NCBI GenBank assembly: GCA_031271725.1 | Contig: JAISVE010000083.1 | Span: forward strand, 1 to 17,914 | Direction: 5' to 3' | Length of the DNA stretch: 17,914 nucleotides | Source of the DNA: Bacteroidales bacterium | GTDB taxonomy: Bacteria; Bacteroidota; Bacteroidia; Bacteroidales; P3 | Shown: positions 1-7,838 of the stretch, one piece after another | Position numbering within the stretch: the first letter of the stretch is position 1 | Layout: every line of letters starts with the position of its first letter | The notes under the pieces: generated by a model | What the model was told of the DNA's origin: nothing | Seen by the model: the letters and a program-made list of their open reading frames with translations, nothing else | Database searches by the model: none | Program-made: the position numbers and the translations under genes

Positions 1-1794
1 TTTCCAAAAACAGTAGAGGAAGAAAATATTTACTATTGCAGAGGTTGTACGCACGCCCCAACTTTGAAAGACGACAGCAAAGAACGTTGCAGGCAAATGT
101 GCCGTTCCGCACAAATGCACTCCAACGGCGAAAATACTCCCAGCGATTACCCCATCGTAGAAGTACGTTTCAAAAATACACGCAAAGGTTATTACCGAAT
201 ACAGGATGACCCTACACAATACACACAAGGCGACATTGTTGCAGTAGAAGGCGACAGAGGATACGAAGTCGGTCTTATTTCCTTGCAGGGCGACGCCGTA
301 AGAATGCGAATGAGCCATATCGGCATTGACGAAAGTTCCGATAAGGTAAAGAAACTTCTGCGTAAAGCAAAACAACCCGATATAGACAAGTGGATAGAAA
401 CAATACGGATAGAAAAAGAGACACAGCGCAAAGCCCGTGTTATTGCCATCGAACTCGGCTTGGAAATGAAAATTAACAGTGTGGAATATCAGGGCGACAG
501 AACGAAGGCTATCTTTTACTACACCGCGGAAGGCAGAGTTGATTTCCGTCAACTTATCAAACGTTACGCGGAAGAATTTCGCGTTCGCATTGAGATGAAA
601 CAAATCGGCATAAGGCAGGAAGCAAGTATTATCGGCGGAATAGGACCATGCGGCAGGGAGTTTTGCTGCGTTTCATTTAAGAGGCAATTCAATTCGGTAA
701 GTACAGGTGCAGCAAAGGTACAGCAACTTTCACTTAATCCGCAAAAACTCGCAGGACAGTGCGGCAAACTTAAATGTTGCCTTAACTATGAAGCAGAGAT
801 ATACGAAGAAGCACTTACTACATTGCCCGACTCACGCATACCTGTAGAAACCGTTAACGGTACTGCAAATTGTGTAAAGATTGATATTTTCAAACGCATA
901 TTCACCTACGTTTACGAAAATAAACAAAATGACTTTATAAACGTTCCTGCTGCCGATGTTGCCGTATATCTTGAAATGAACAGGCAGGGCAAAAAAGCCC
1001 CCGATCTTAAAGGACATGCGCAACGCATCGAAAAAGAAACTGTTGTTGATGTGGCAAGCCAGGATGACTTAAACAGGTTTGACAAGCCCCAAAGACACAA
1101 CAGGCAAAACGAAAACGACAGGCAAGACAGACCACACCCGCACAGCCGTACTCAACAAATCGGCAAGCCTCAAAGAAGACCGGCACAGGAAAAACAACCT
1201 GCAAACCACATAAACAAACCCAAAATTAACAACAGCAATAATCGCCCACAGCACGATGTGCCGGCACAGGAAAAACAATCACATCAGACATACAACAAGT
1301 CAAAACCAACACTTAAACCACTGTCAAAACCTATACTCAAAAGTATTTTTATCCTCTGCTGTCTTGTGTCGGTAATGGCGTGCAACAACAATACTATCCT
1401 GGACAAAATGTACGAAACCCCTAAGCCAAGTTGGACAAGCAAACAAATAATACCATTTGAGGCAACAATAACCGACACAACTGCATTTTACGATGTGTAT
1501 TTTTCACTTCGCAACACTACCGACTATCCTTACAGCAATGCGTTTTTCCTTATAAACACAAAATTTCCGACAAATGAGAAATACACCGATACAATAGAGT
1601 GCGTACTTGCAGATCCGACAGGCAAGTGGCTTGGCAGTGGCTTGGGCAGGTATCGTACAAGAGTTTTCCTTATGAAAAACCGCATTAAATTTCCCCTTGC
1701 CGGAACATATAACTTCGGAGTAAAACACGCTATGCGCACCGATTCTCTAAAGGAAATTTCGGAAGTTGGAATGCGTATTGTTAAACTTGATTAA
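1..1794 (+). CDS. ricT: RicT/PSP1-family protein fused in frame to a GldH lipoprotein domain (5' partial)
   Basis: The reading frame is open from base 1, so the true start lies upstream. Window residues 1-330 form a PSP1 C-terminal domain protein (RicT/YaaT family). It shows FKNTRKGYY near residue 60, the paired cysteine motifs CGREFCC (from residue 217) and CGKLKCC (from residue 254) and the signature SLNPQKLAGQ. RicT of Bacillus is part of an Fe-S-associated complex acting on RNase Y; the role in Bacteroidota is less clear. Residues 345-447 are a Q/N/H/K/R-rich, disordered-looking tail, as relatives have. Instead of stopping there, the frame continues into a hydrophobic stretch, a lipobox-like VMAC (Cys461) and a full GldH domain. 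The RicT and GldH identities are firm; whether one polypeptide or two are made is not. The stop lies 3 nt before the PBP1A start, indicating an operon. A sequencing error removing a boundary is possible. Confidence 0.85.
   Translation, partial: FPKTVEEENIYYCRGCTHAPTLKDDSKERCRQMCRSAQMHSNGENTPSDYPIVEVRFKNTRKGYYRIQDDPTQYTQGDIVAVEGDRGYEVGLISLQGDAVRMRMSHIGIDESSDKVKKLLRKAKQPDIDKWIETIRIEKETQRKARVIAIELGLEMKINSVEYQGDRTKAIFYYTAEGRVDFRQLIKRYAEEFRVRIEMKQIGIRQEASIIGGIGPCGREFCCVSFKRQFNSVSTGAAKVQQLSLNPQKLAGQCGKLKCCLNYEAEIYEEALTTLPDSRIPVETVNGTANCVKIDIFKRIFTYVYENKQNDFINVPAADVAVYLEMNRQGKKAPDLKGHAQRIEKETVVDVASQDDLNRFDKPQRHNRQNENDRQDRPHPHSRTQQIGKPQRRPAQEKQPANHINKPKINNSNNRPQHDVPAQEKQSHQTYNKSKPTLKPLSKPILKSIFILCCLVSVMACNNNTILDKMYETPKPSWTSKQIIPFEATITDTTAFYDVYFSLRNTTDYPYSNAFFLINTKFPTNEKYTDTIECVLADPTGKWLGSGLGRYRTRVFLMKNRIKFPLAGTYNFGVKHAMRTDSLKEISEVGMRIVKLD
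1180..1278 (+). repeat. In-frame duplicated 18-mer in the RicT tail
   Basis: An identical 18-base run, CCGGCACAGGAAAAACAA, occurs at 1180-1197 and 1261-1278, 81 nt (27 codons) apart. Both copies encode PAQEKQ. They lie in the low-complexity linker between the RicT core and the GldH signal, and suggest the tail grew by local duplication. The second copy directly follows the in-frame GTG at 1258. Confidence 0.85.
1321..1794 (+). other. gldH: GldH gliding-motility lipoprotein moiety inside the RicT frame, possibly separately translated
   Basis: From about 1333 the frame encodes a compact lipoprotein signal: basic KPILK, the hydrophobic SIFILCCLVSVMA, then Cys at 1381-1383. A GldH domain follows, with PSWTSKQIIPFEATITDTT, YSNAFFLINTKFP, WLGSGLGRYR and the C-terminal FPLAGTYNFGVKHAMR. 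GldH is a periplasm-facing lipoprotein needed for gliding in Flavobacterium and is widespread in Bacteroidota. No in-frame ATG precedes the signal. The only in-frame ATG nearby, at 1375, is two codons before the Cys and too late. In-frame candidates for internal initiation are GTG 1258, CTG 1321 (a 20-residue signal) and ATA 1333 (a 16-residue signal). The start given here is the CTG and is a guess. RicT, GldH and PBP1A genes are often neighbours in this phylum, which supports the identity. Confidence 0.6.
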
Positions 1795-1797
1795 GTT

Positions 1798-4047
1798 ATG
1801 AAGCAAAAAAATGATGATATAAAACCCGCACGTAAAAAGGTCTGGATACTTTACAGCATTTTAATTGCTTTGTTGATTATTCTGTTTGCCGGCATATCTT
1901 ATGGAATTTTCGGTTTTATGCCCACTTTTGAAGATCTTGAAAACCCCGAAACGGCACTTGCCACCGAAATTATATCATCAGATCAACAAATCCTCGGAAC
2001 TTATTATGTAGAAAACCGCAGCAATATCACCTATTCCGAGCTTGCTCCCTGCCTTGTTGATGCCCTTGTTGCAACTGAGGATATGCGTTATTACAACCAT
2101 AGCGGTATTGACCTGCGTTCACTCGCCCGCGTTTTGGGCAAAACAATTATAGGTGGTCAAAGCGGCTCAGGCGGCGGCAGTACCATCACACAACAACTTG
2201 CAAAAAATCTTTTTCCGCGCAAAAGGCAAAATAAAATAGCAATCGCATTTCGTAAACTTAAAGAATGGGTTATCGCCGTCAAGCTGGAACGCAACTATAC
2301 AAAAGAAGAAATTATTGCGATGTATTTTAATACTGTCGATTTCGGCAACAATGCTTCCGGCATAAGAACTGCTGCCGCAACTTATTTTGCCAAAACACCT
2401 GCCGAACTTACAACCGACCAAGCGGCAATTCTTGTCGGAATGTTAAAAGCCACTTCAAGATACAACCCTGTACAAAATCCGGAAAATTCCTTTAACAGAA
2501 GAAATGTTGTACTTTCTCAAATGTACAAAAACGGTTATCTGTCAAAAGAAGATTACGACTATTATTCCGCTTTGCCGATAGATATGAGCAAGTTTACAAC
2601 CCAAGACCATAAGTACGGACTTGCTACCTATATGCGCGAATATCTACGCCTTTGGCTTAATGATTGGTGCAAAGAACATCGTAAGGCAAACGGTGAAAAA
2701 TACAATTTATACAGGGACGGATTAAAAGTTTACACAACTGTTGATTCCCGCATGCAACGTTACGCCGAGGAAGCGGTTAAAGAATGGATGAGCAAGGAGC
2801 TTCAACCTGAATTTTTTAAGCAGGCAACAAACCAAAGAGCACCTTTCGTAGATGTTTCGGAAGAAGAAATCGAGCGGATTATGAAACAGGCAATGCGCAA
2901 TTCCGGTCGCTACAAATCTATGAAAGAGGATGGTAAAAGCGAAAGGGAAATAGAGAGGGCATTCCATACAAAAGTAAGAATGAAAATCTTCACATGGCAG
3001 GGAGAAAAAGATACCGTTATGACTCCATGGGATTCCTTGCGCTATCACAAGTTCTTTTTACATGCGGGACTTATGTCTGTTGAGCCGCAAACGGGTTACA
3101 TCCGCGCTTATGTAGGCGGAATAAACTATAAGTATTTTCAATACGATAATGTTTCTTCGGGTCGCCGTCAAGTAGGCTCTACTTTCAAGCCTTTTGTTTA
3201 TACGCTTGCCATGCAAGAGGGAAATTACAAACCCTGTACAAAAGTGCCAAATGTACAAGTGTGCATATCTCAGCACGGACAGCCCGATTGGTGCCCAAAA
3301 AATTCTACAAAGGCAAAAGAAGGTGAAATGGTTACCCTGCGTTGGGCATTAGCCAACTCGGTAAACTTTATTTCGGCATACTTAATGAAACGGACTTCGC
3401 CACAGGCTGTAATAGATCTTGCAAGACATTGCGGCATTACCGCACCAATGGAAGCGGTACCTTCTATTTGCGTAGGTACTATGGATATTTCCGTAAAAGA
3501 AATGACAAGTGCAATGTCAACATTTGCAAATAAAGGCATTCACGTAGAGCCGATACTTGTAACAAGAATTGAAGATAGAAATGGAGTAGTACTTGAAGAA
3601 TTTACCGCCTCAAAAGAAGAGGCAATGAATGAAAATACAGCCTACCTTATGCTTGACTTAATGCAGGGTGTGGTTGATGGAGGAACGGCAGGACGTTTAA
3701 GATACAGATACGGCATAACACAACCTATGGCAGGCAAAACCGGCACTACCCAAAACAACTCTGACGGCTGGTTTATGGGGCTTACGCCCGACCTTGTTAC
3801 AGGCGTATGGGTTGGAGGTGAAGTACGTTCAATACACTTCCGCTCTACAGCACTCGGACAGGGCGCAAACACCGCACTTCCGATATGGGCTATTTACATG
3901 AAAAAGGTATATGATGATGCCTCGCTTAAAGAATTGATTTCACAGGATAATTTTGAAAAGCCGGCAAACTATAAGGAAGCTGATTGCTCGGAAGATAATA
4001 TTGAAGAGGAAGTTGAAACAAGTGTGGACGAATTTCCGGACATGTAG
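1798..4047 (+). CDS. mrcA: Bifunctional penicillin-binding protein 1A (glycosyltransferase/transpeptidase)
   Basis: Class A penicillin-binding protein, 749 aa, which polymerises lipid II into glycan strands and cross-links them on the periplasmic face of the inner membrane. It has one N-terminal membrane anchor (residues 16-40). The GT51 domain carries EDMRYYNHSGID (catalytic Glu94), GGSTITQQLAKN (127-137) and RKLKEW with Glu156. The transpeptidase domain has STFK (nucleophile Ser461, Lys464), SVN (521-523) and KTGTT (from Lys647), so both active sites look intact. A charged insert around 345-430 between the domains appears to be the usual Bacteroidetes arrangement. The acidic C-terminal tail (about 720-749) looks disordered. 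The start follows the RicT/GldH stop by only 3 nt, so translational coupling is likely. The stop overlaps AGGAGGTGA, probably by chance. Confidence 0.96.
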   Translation: MKQKNDDIKPARKKVWILYSILIALLIILFAGISYGIFGFMPTFEDLENPETALATEIISSDQQILGTYYVENRSNITYSELAPCLVDALVATEDMRYYNHSGIDLRSLARVLGKTIIGGQSGSGGGSTITQQLAKNLFPRKRQNKIAIAFRKLKEWVIAVKLERNYTKEEIIAMYFNTVDFGNNASGIRTAAATYFAKTPAELTTDQAAILVGMLKATSRYNPVQNPENSFNRRNVVLSQMYKNGYLSKEDYDYYSALPIDMSKFTTQDHKYGLATYMREYLRLWLNDWCKEHRKANGEKYNLYRDGLKVYTTVDSRMQRYAEEAVKEWMSKELQPEFFKQATNQRAPFVDVSEEEIERIMKQAMRNSGRYKSMKEDGKSEREIERAFHTKVRMKIFTWQGEKDTVMTPWDSLRYHKFFLHAGLMSVEPQTGYIRAYVGGINYKYFQYDNVSSGRRQVGSTFKPFVYTLAMQEGNYKPCTKVPNVQVCISQHGQPDWCPKNSTKAKEGEMVTLRWALANSVNFISAYLMKRTSPQAVIDLARHCGITAPMEAVPSICVGTMDISVKEMTSAMSTFANKGIHVEPILVTRIEDRNGVVLEEFTASKEEAMNENTAYLMLDLMQGVVDGGTAGRLRYRYGITQPMAGKTGTTQNNSDGWFMGLTPDLVTGVWVGGEVRSIHFRSTALGQGANTALPIWAIYMKKVYDDASLKELISQDNFEKPANYKEADCSEDNIEEEVETSVDEFPDM

Positions 4048-4050
4048 GAG

Positions 4051-4071
4051 GTGAAACGTGAAAGATGAAAC
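4051..4071 (+). repeat. Three tandem heptamers (GTGAAAC type) upstream of the T9SS cargo gene
   Basis: The bases read GTGAAAC GTGAAAG ATGAAAC, three consecutive 7-bp units immediately after the PBP1A stop. They match, inverted, the array at 6226-6246 at 19 of 21 positions. The ATG at 4065 sits inside the third unit, which argues against it being the true start of the next gene. Confidence 0.8.
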
Positions 4072-4082
4072 CGATTAACGAT

Positions 4083-4096
4083 TCACAACTCACAAA
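4083..4096 (+). repeat. Two tandem heptamers (TCACAAC TCACAAA)
   Basis: A second, different pair of 7-bp units in the same 59-bp spacer, just before the preferred start at 4107. The shared 7-bp period suggests this spacer is built from short repeats. With only two units, chance is possible. Confidence 0.5.
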
Positions 4097-4106
4097 AAAA
4101 AGTAAG

Positions 4107-6221
4107 ATGAAAAAAAAATATATAATACTGACATTTATTTTAAGTTGTATCGGCGGATTTAGCAGCATGGCAAATGCACAAACTCCTATCGAGCCGGAAT
4201 GTTACACTAAAGACAGCATGCAAGCGGCAGGATTTAAGAATACCGTTTTTTGCGATGATGCATCGTTATATAATTATATACTATGCCTGCCTTATGCCTT
4301 GGATACTGTAGAGTTTGAGTTCAAAAGTTTCGAGCCTTCAACTTATCTTCCCACAATTAACTCAACATCTTTCTTTGACACCTTACCTTCTACCGAATAT
4401 GACGGCATTTACTTTACCGAGTTTTCCGCAGATACATACGCTTATAGAATTCACAGTTTAACAGGAAACTGCCCCGACATAATAGACACTTTTATTCTCA
4501 GTATTCTTACTCCTTCCGTACAATACCCTCTCCTGCCTGACGACACAACCCTTTGCCCGAATGACACTTTGCATGTAGTGTTGCAAGAAGATACTAACGG
4601 TGTTTACAAATGGGAAACCTTAATTCTGAATGACGACACAACCGTTACCAACCCTTTTGACAGATATTTTATAAACGACACATCAAAGTTGCATACTGCT
4701 GTTTATCCGTATTTATTAACTGTTCAATATGAGTGCGAATATTTTCAAGAAGTCATAATTGATACTCCTGTCGATTACGATGTACTACCAAATACCAAAG
4801 ATGGCTATTTTACAACAACAACCAAACTTATAAGCGACACCCTGAATATTTACTATGCGGTACAGCCTGAGTTTAACCTTATGGGCGGCGACAGTGTTTT
4901 TATATGCAGGGATAGCGGCTGTACTCTCGAAGTTGTCAGTCCAAACTTTTTACCCGAAAAATACGACTTTAAGTGGGAATATCCCTCCGGCGAAAAAAAT
5001 GGAGGTTCTACCTTCTATACTACTGATACAGGTTGGCATTATGTAACAATCTCTCATACGCAATGCAATCTCTCGGCAAAAGACAGTGCGTATCTCGAAT
5101 ACGTGCCATTGTGGCTAACAGAAACAAACCTGCTACCGCCGGACACCACTCTTTGTCCCGGCGACAGTCTGCGCATTACCCTTCAAAATGACAGCACATT
5201 CAACACCTATTACCATTGGGAAGACCTGACTCAAAGTAACGATACCCTCACAAATCCGTCAGACAGATTTTTTATTAACGACAGTTTCAAATTTCACGAT
5301 TTTGTTTATACCTATAAGCTTAATTTTTTCTATGAATGTAAACTGTCTGCTACCCCAACCCTACATGTCACACAAGACACTCTCAATATTTACTATGCAG
5401 GAAAACCGGAATTTGAATTGATAAACGATACTGTTATATGCAGGGATAGCGGCTACATGCTTGAAGCATTAAACATAAATTTTCTGCCCGAAAAGTACGA
5501 TTACGAATGGATATGCCCTTCAAGCAACAAAACAGAAGAGTCTTTCTACACCGCTGATTCGGGCTGGTATTATCTCACCGTTTCCATTGAGCAATGCCCC
5601 GAACTTTCAGGCAAGGACAGCGTTTATTTGGAATATGTGCCGCTATGGTGGACAGATATTAACCTGCCGCCCGACACTTTTCTTTGCGACAAAACAAAAA
5701 TGTTGCTTGATGCCTGTACGGGACATGACGGCACATCGTACCTTTGGCTTTTTGCTGCCGATGCCGGCACTGATACGGCTTCAAGTGCAAGTGCTGATTT
5801 TGACACGGTAAGCACAAAGTCGGCAATGGAAATTACTGAAAAAAATATTGGAGCATACACCATTGTTTTAACAGATGAAAAATTTTGCAGAAACGAACAA
5901 AAAATAACAATAACCAATGACCCATGCACCCCCGCTTTTGAGATGCCGAACATTATTACTCCAAACGGAGATGGAATAAATGATTTGTTGAAAGTAAAAA
6001 CGGCGGAATATATTTACGATTTTGCAATATTTATATACGACCGTTGGGGCGTTTTAGCGTATAAATATAGCGGAAAGCATGAGGATTTTTCATGGGACGG
6101 CAGCTATATGAAAAACGGAGGACGTGCCGTGCCTGACGGTGCGTATTTTTATGTTATAACATACAAAGATGCACGAGGCAAGAAAAACAGTCAGGCAGGC
6201 AGTGTGACGATATTGAGATAA
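4107..6221 (+). CDS. Secreted repeat protein with T9SS type B (gliding motility-associated) C-terminal domain
   Basis: Predicted secreted protein of 704 aa. I place the start at ATG 4107 because it opens a standard signal peptide (MKKKYIILTFIL..., cleavage about residue 25 after ANA). The in-frame ATG at 4065 adds 14 residues encoded by the heptamer-repeat spacer. Residues about 143-342 and 343-519 are two tandem copies of a Cys-containing, probably immunoglobulin-like unit. Both contain PPDTTLCPxD-type openings, DTLNIYYA, CRDSG, FLPEKYD, a GW(H/Y)Y strand and YLEYVPLW. A partial third opening follows. The last ~95 residues (from about 610) are the CHU_C/type B sorting domain: PNIITPNGDGIND, IYDRWG, WDG, VPDGAYFYVI. 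Such domains direct export through the type IX system and surface attachment or release. Likely an adhesin or surface-structure protein; ligand unknown. The gene is flanked by inverted heptamer arrays. Confidence 0.88.
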   Translation: MKKKYIILTFILSCIGGFSSMANAQTPIEPECYTKDSMQAAGFKNTVFCDDASLYNYILCLPYALDTVEFEFKSFEPSTYLPTINSTSFFDTLPSTEYDGIYFTEFSADTYAYRIHSLTGNCPDIIDTFILSILTPSVQYPLLPDDTTLCPNDTLHVVLQEDTNGVYKWETLILNDDTTVTNPFDRYFINDTSKLHTAVYPYLLTVQYECEYFQEVIIDTPVDYDVLPNTKDGYFTTTTKLISDTLNIYYAVQPEFNLMGGDSVFICRDSGCTLEVVSPNFLPEKYDFKWEYPSGEKNGGSTFYTTDTGWHYVTISHTQCNLSAKDSAYLEYVPLWLTETNLLPPDTTLCPGDSLRITLQNDSTFNTYYHWEDLTQSNDTLTNPSDRFFINDSFKFHDFVYTYKLNFFYECKLSATPTLHVTQDTLNIYYAGKPEFELINDTVICRDSGYMLEALNINFLPEKYDYEWICPSSNKTEESFYTADSGWYYLTVSIEQCPELSGKDSVYLEYVPLWWTDINLPPDTFLCDKTKMLLDACTGHDGTSYLWLFAADAGTDTASSASADFDTVSTKSAMEITEKNIGAYTIVLTDEKFCRNEQKITITNDPCTPAFEMPNIITPNGDGINDLLKVKTAEYIYDFAIFIYDRWGVLAYKYSGKHEDFSWDGSYMKNGGRAVPDGAYFYVITYKDARGKKNSQAGSVTILR
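4533..5663 (+). repeat. Two tandem intragenic repeat units (600 and 531 bp)
   Basis: Unit 1 spans 4533-5132 (200 codons) and unit 2 spans 5133-5663 (177 codons); a truncated third opening starts at 5664. Conserved landmarks include 'aatatttactatgc' and 'atatgcagggatagcggct', present in both copies. The 23-codon difference lies mostly between the opening motif and DTLNIYYA. This is a diverged domain duplication of the cargo protein, able in principle to expand or contract by recombination. Confidence 0.8.
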
Positions 6222-6225
6222 TGAT

Positions 6226-6246
6226 GTTTCACATTTCACGTTTCAC
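6226..6246 (-). repeat. Three tandem heptamers, inverted relative to 4051-4071
   Basis: The bases read GTTTCAC ATTTCAC GTTTCAC, starting 4 nt after the cargo-gene stop. The reverse complement, GTGAAAC GTGAAAT GTGAAAC, matches the upstream array at 19 of 21 bases. The array occupies most of the 37-bp spacer before the RidA-like gene. No T-run follows, so it is not an ordinary terminator. Confidence 0.8.
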
Positions 6247-6258
6247 AAATAAATAAAA

Positions 6259-7383
6259 ATGAATTATAAAACAATTGTTTTTGAAGAATTGAATGTTGTT
6301 GTAAGAATCGCAACTTTTGAGGGTGAATATTACGTGTCTGCGGAAATAACGACAGAAGCCTCTACATCTGCGGAACATCAACATAACTCTATCGAAAAAG
6401 CAATATTAAAAGCGCAGGAAAAATTTTTCAAAAATACAACTCTCGTGTGGAAACGCCTTTTTGTGAGCGATATTATCAACCAAAAAGAATTTCTCAAAAA
6501 TGATGTATGGTCTATTGTTCAACAGGCACCATTAAACAGAAGTAAAGTATCCGCAATTGCATATTTTGTTGATGAAAAAAACTCTAAAGCGGATTTTCTG
6601 CCAAGTGGAGATATTATATTGACCCGCCCGAATTATACGCATCTTTTCAGTGGCAGAATGTTCAGCAAAGAAGCAAACACAGCCGAACAAACCACAGATA
6701 TATTCAACAATTACATAAAAAAACTTGCAGAGCATAAATTAAGCCTGCAAGGCAACACAATCCGCACTTGGATTTATGTAAAAGATGTGGATAGCCGTTA
6801 TGCCGATATGGTTTCCGCACGCAATAAAATTTTTGATAAAGTCGGACTTACCGCCGACACTCATTCCATTGCCAGCACAGGTATTGAGGGTAGATATTTT
6901 TACCCGCAGGCTTTTGTCCTGATAGATGCCTATTCCGCAAACGTTTCAAAAGAACAAATTAGTTTTCTCAAGGCGGAAACACATCTAAACTCCACTCATG
7001 AATACGGTGTTTCTTTTGAAAGAGGCACTGCCGTTGATTACGCAGATCGCCGACATATTTTTATTTCGGGTACAGCGAGCATAAATAACAAGGGCGAAAT
7101 AGTTGCAGTAAACAATATCGAAAAACAGATAGAGCGCACTATCGAAAATATCGGCGAACTGCTGAAAGAAGGCAAGGCAACTATGCAGGATGTAAGCCAT
7201 TTTATAATCTATCTGCGCGATAGCGGCGACTATGCTTTGGTTGAAAAGTATTTTGCCGACAACTATCCCGATACGCCTCATGTTATAGTGCATGCTCCTG
7301 TTTGCCGTCCGGGCTGGCTTATAGAAATTGAGTGTATTGCTATTACTCCGCAATCCGTAGTGAATAATTTCAGAGAATTTTAA
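6259..7383 (+). CDS. Two-domain RidA/YjgF (chorismatase-like) family protein
   Basis: 374 aa, no signal peptide, so probably cytoplasmic. The C-terminal part (about 245-365) is a YjgF/RidA/UK114 domain: it has ISGTASI, EKQIERTIENIGELL, MQDVSHFIIYLRD and CRPGWLIEIECIAI. Arg350 in the last motif matches the substrate-carboxylate-binding Arg of RidA enamine deaminases. The middle section (about 165-225, RTWIYVKDVDSRYADMVSARN and THSIASTGIEGR) resembles a second, diverged Rid-like fold. That architecture recalls the FkbO/Hyg5 chorismatases. Bacteroidota commonly carry such ~380-aa proteins of unknown substrate. I cannot say whether this is a chorismatase, an imine deaminase or something else. The start follows an A-rich stretch typical of this phylum. 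Confidence 0.75.
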   Translation: MNYKTIVFEELNVVVRIATFEGEYYVSAEITTEASTSAEHQHNSIEKAILKAQEKFFKNTTLVWKRLFVSDIINQKEFLKNDVWSIVQQAPLNRSKVSAIAYFVDEKNSKADFLPSGDIILTRPNYTHLFSGRMFSKEANTAEQTTDIFNNYIKKLAEHKLSLQGNTIRTWIYVKDVDSRYADMVSARNKIFDKVGLTADTHSIASTGIEGRYFYPQAFVLIDAYSANVSKEQISFLKAETHLNSTHEYGVSFERGTAVDYADRRHIFISGTASINNKGEIVAVNNIEKQIERTIENIGELLKEGKATMQDVSHFIIYLRDSGDYALVEKYFADNYPDTPHVIVHAPVCRPGWLIEIECIAITPQSVVNNFREF

Positions 7384-7407
7384 TTTATCTAATCTTTAAA
7401 AATAAAA

Positions 7408-7433
7408 AGCCCTCTCGTTTGCACGAAAGGGCT
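7408..7433. terminator. Bidirectional hairpin terminator between the RidA-like gene and rpsT
   Basis: AGCCCTCTCGT pairs with ACGAAAGGGCT over 11 positions with one C/A mismatch, loop TTGC. On the minus strand the hairpin is followed by a T-rich run (TTTTTATTTTT); on the plus strand by TTTCTGTTATTTT. It sits between convergent genes ending at 7383 (+) and 7459 (-) and suits both. Confidence 0.85.
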
Positions 7434-7458
7434 TTCTGTTATTTTAAGCGCGGTGCTT

Positions 7459-7719
7459 TTAGGCTGCGTTTAGTTTGTTAAGTTTTAACATAACTTCAGA
7501 TTTCAAATTACCCGCTTTGTTCTTGTGGATAATACCACGCTTTGCGAGTTTATCTATAGAAGAAACAAGGTCATTTATTTTGCCTGCTGCTTCCTCTTTA
7601 GTGGTTATAGCGCGGAAATCGCGTAAAGAATTACGCATTGTTTTTGCGTAATAACGGTTATGTTCTCTTTTTGCTTCGTTTGAACGAATGCGCTTTTTTG
7701 ATGATTTGTGGTTTGCCAT
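7459..7719 (-). CDS. rpsT: 30S ribosomal protein S20
   Basis: 86 aa, the usual S20 length. It begins MANHKSSKKRIRSNEAKREHN and is highly basic and helical, with RNSLRDFRAI and the C-terminal KRGIIHKNKAGNLKSEVM typical of bacterial S20. It binds 16S rRNA early in 30S assembly. The start codon lies 19 nt downstream of the tRNA-Glu 3' end with no promoter or Shine-Dalgarno site visible between, so it is almost certainly made from the tRNA transcript. Processing of the tRNA would leave an mRNA with a very short leader. Transcription ends at the hairpin at 7408-7433. Confidence 0.97.
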   Translation of the reverse strand: MANHKSSKKRIRSNEAKREHNRYYAKTMRNSLRDFRAITTKEEAAGKINDLVSSIDKLAKRGIIHKNKAGNLKSEVMLKLNKLNAA

Positions 7720-7738
7720 AATTTATTTAACTTTCTTG

Positions 7739-7813
7739 TAGTCCGTAGGGGATTCGAACCCCTGATTTCCAGGATGAAAACCTGGCGTCCTAGGCCGACT
7801 AGACGAACGGACC
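7739..7813 (-). tRNA. tRNA-Glu (anticodon TTC)
   Basis: On the minus strand the cloverleaf is complete. Acceptor GGTCCGT pairs with ACGGACT (first pair G-T). The D arm is GTCT/GGAC with a GG-containing loop. The anticodon arm is CCAGG-TTTTCAT-CCTGG, giving anticodon TTC. The T arm is AGGGG-TTCGAAT-CCCCT. Position 73 is A, and the 3' CCA is not encoded, so it must be added after processing. It is the first gene of a transcript that continues into rpsT. Confidence 0.97.
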
Positions 7814-7838
7814 GTACTTAGCCTTTTTTTAAGGACTG

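Noticed and set aside
64..66. TTG as start of the RicT protein
   Set aside because: The frame is open to base 1 and the upstream residues (including a CRGC motif) look like RicT N-terminal sequence, so the gene begins outside the window.
1256..1380. Plus-strand ATG in the next frame at the RicT/GldH junction as a small leader peptide
   Set aside because: It gives a short product with no recognisable features, stopping near the lipobox. A coupling role is conceivable but nothing supports it beyond position.
4046..4054. Strong Shine-Dalgarno-like AGGAGGTGA before ATG 4065
   Set aside because: It overlaps the PBP1A stop and the heptamer array, is 13 nt from an ATG that lies inside a repeat, and Shine-Dalgarno sites are little used in this phylum. 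The signal peptide starts at 4107.
4051..4096. Short repeats as a CRISPR array
   Set aside because: Units are only 7 bp, contiguous and without spacers; no cas genes are present.
4065..4106. Upstream in-frame start of the T9SS cargo gene
   Set aside because: It would add 14 polar residues before an otherwise canonical signal peptide, and these codons are made from repeat DNA.
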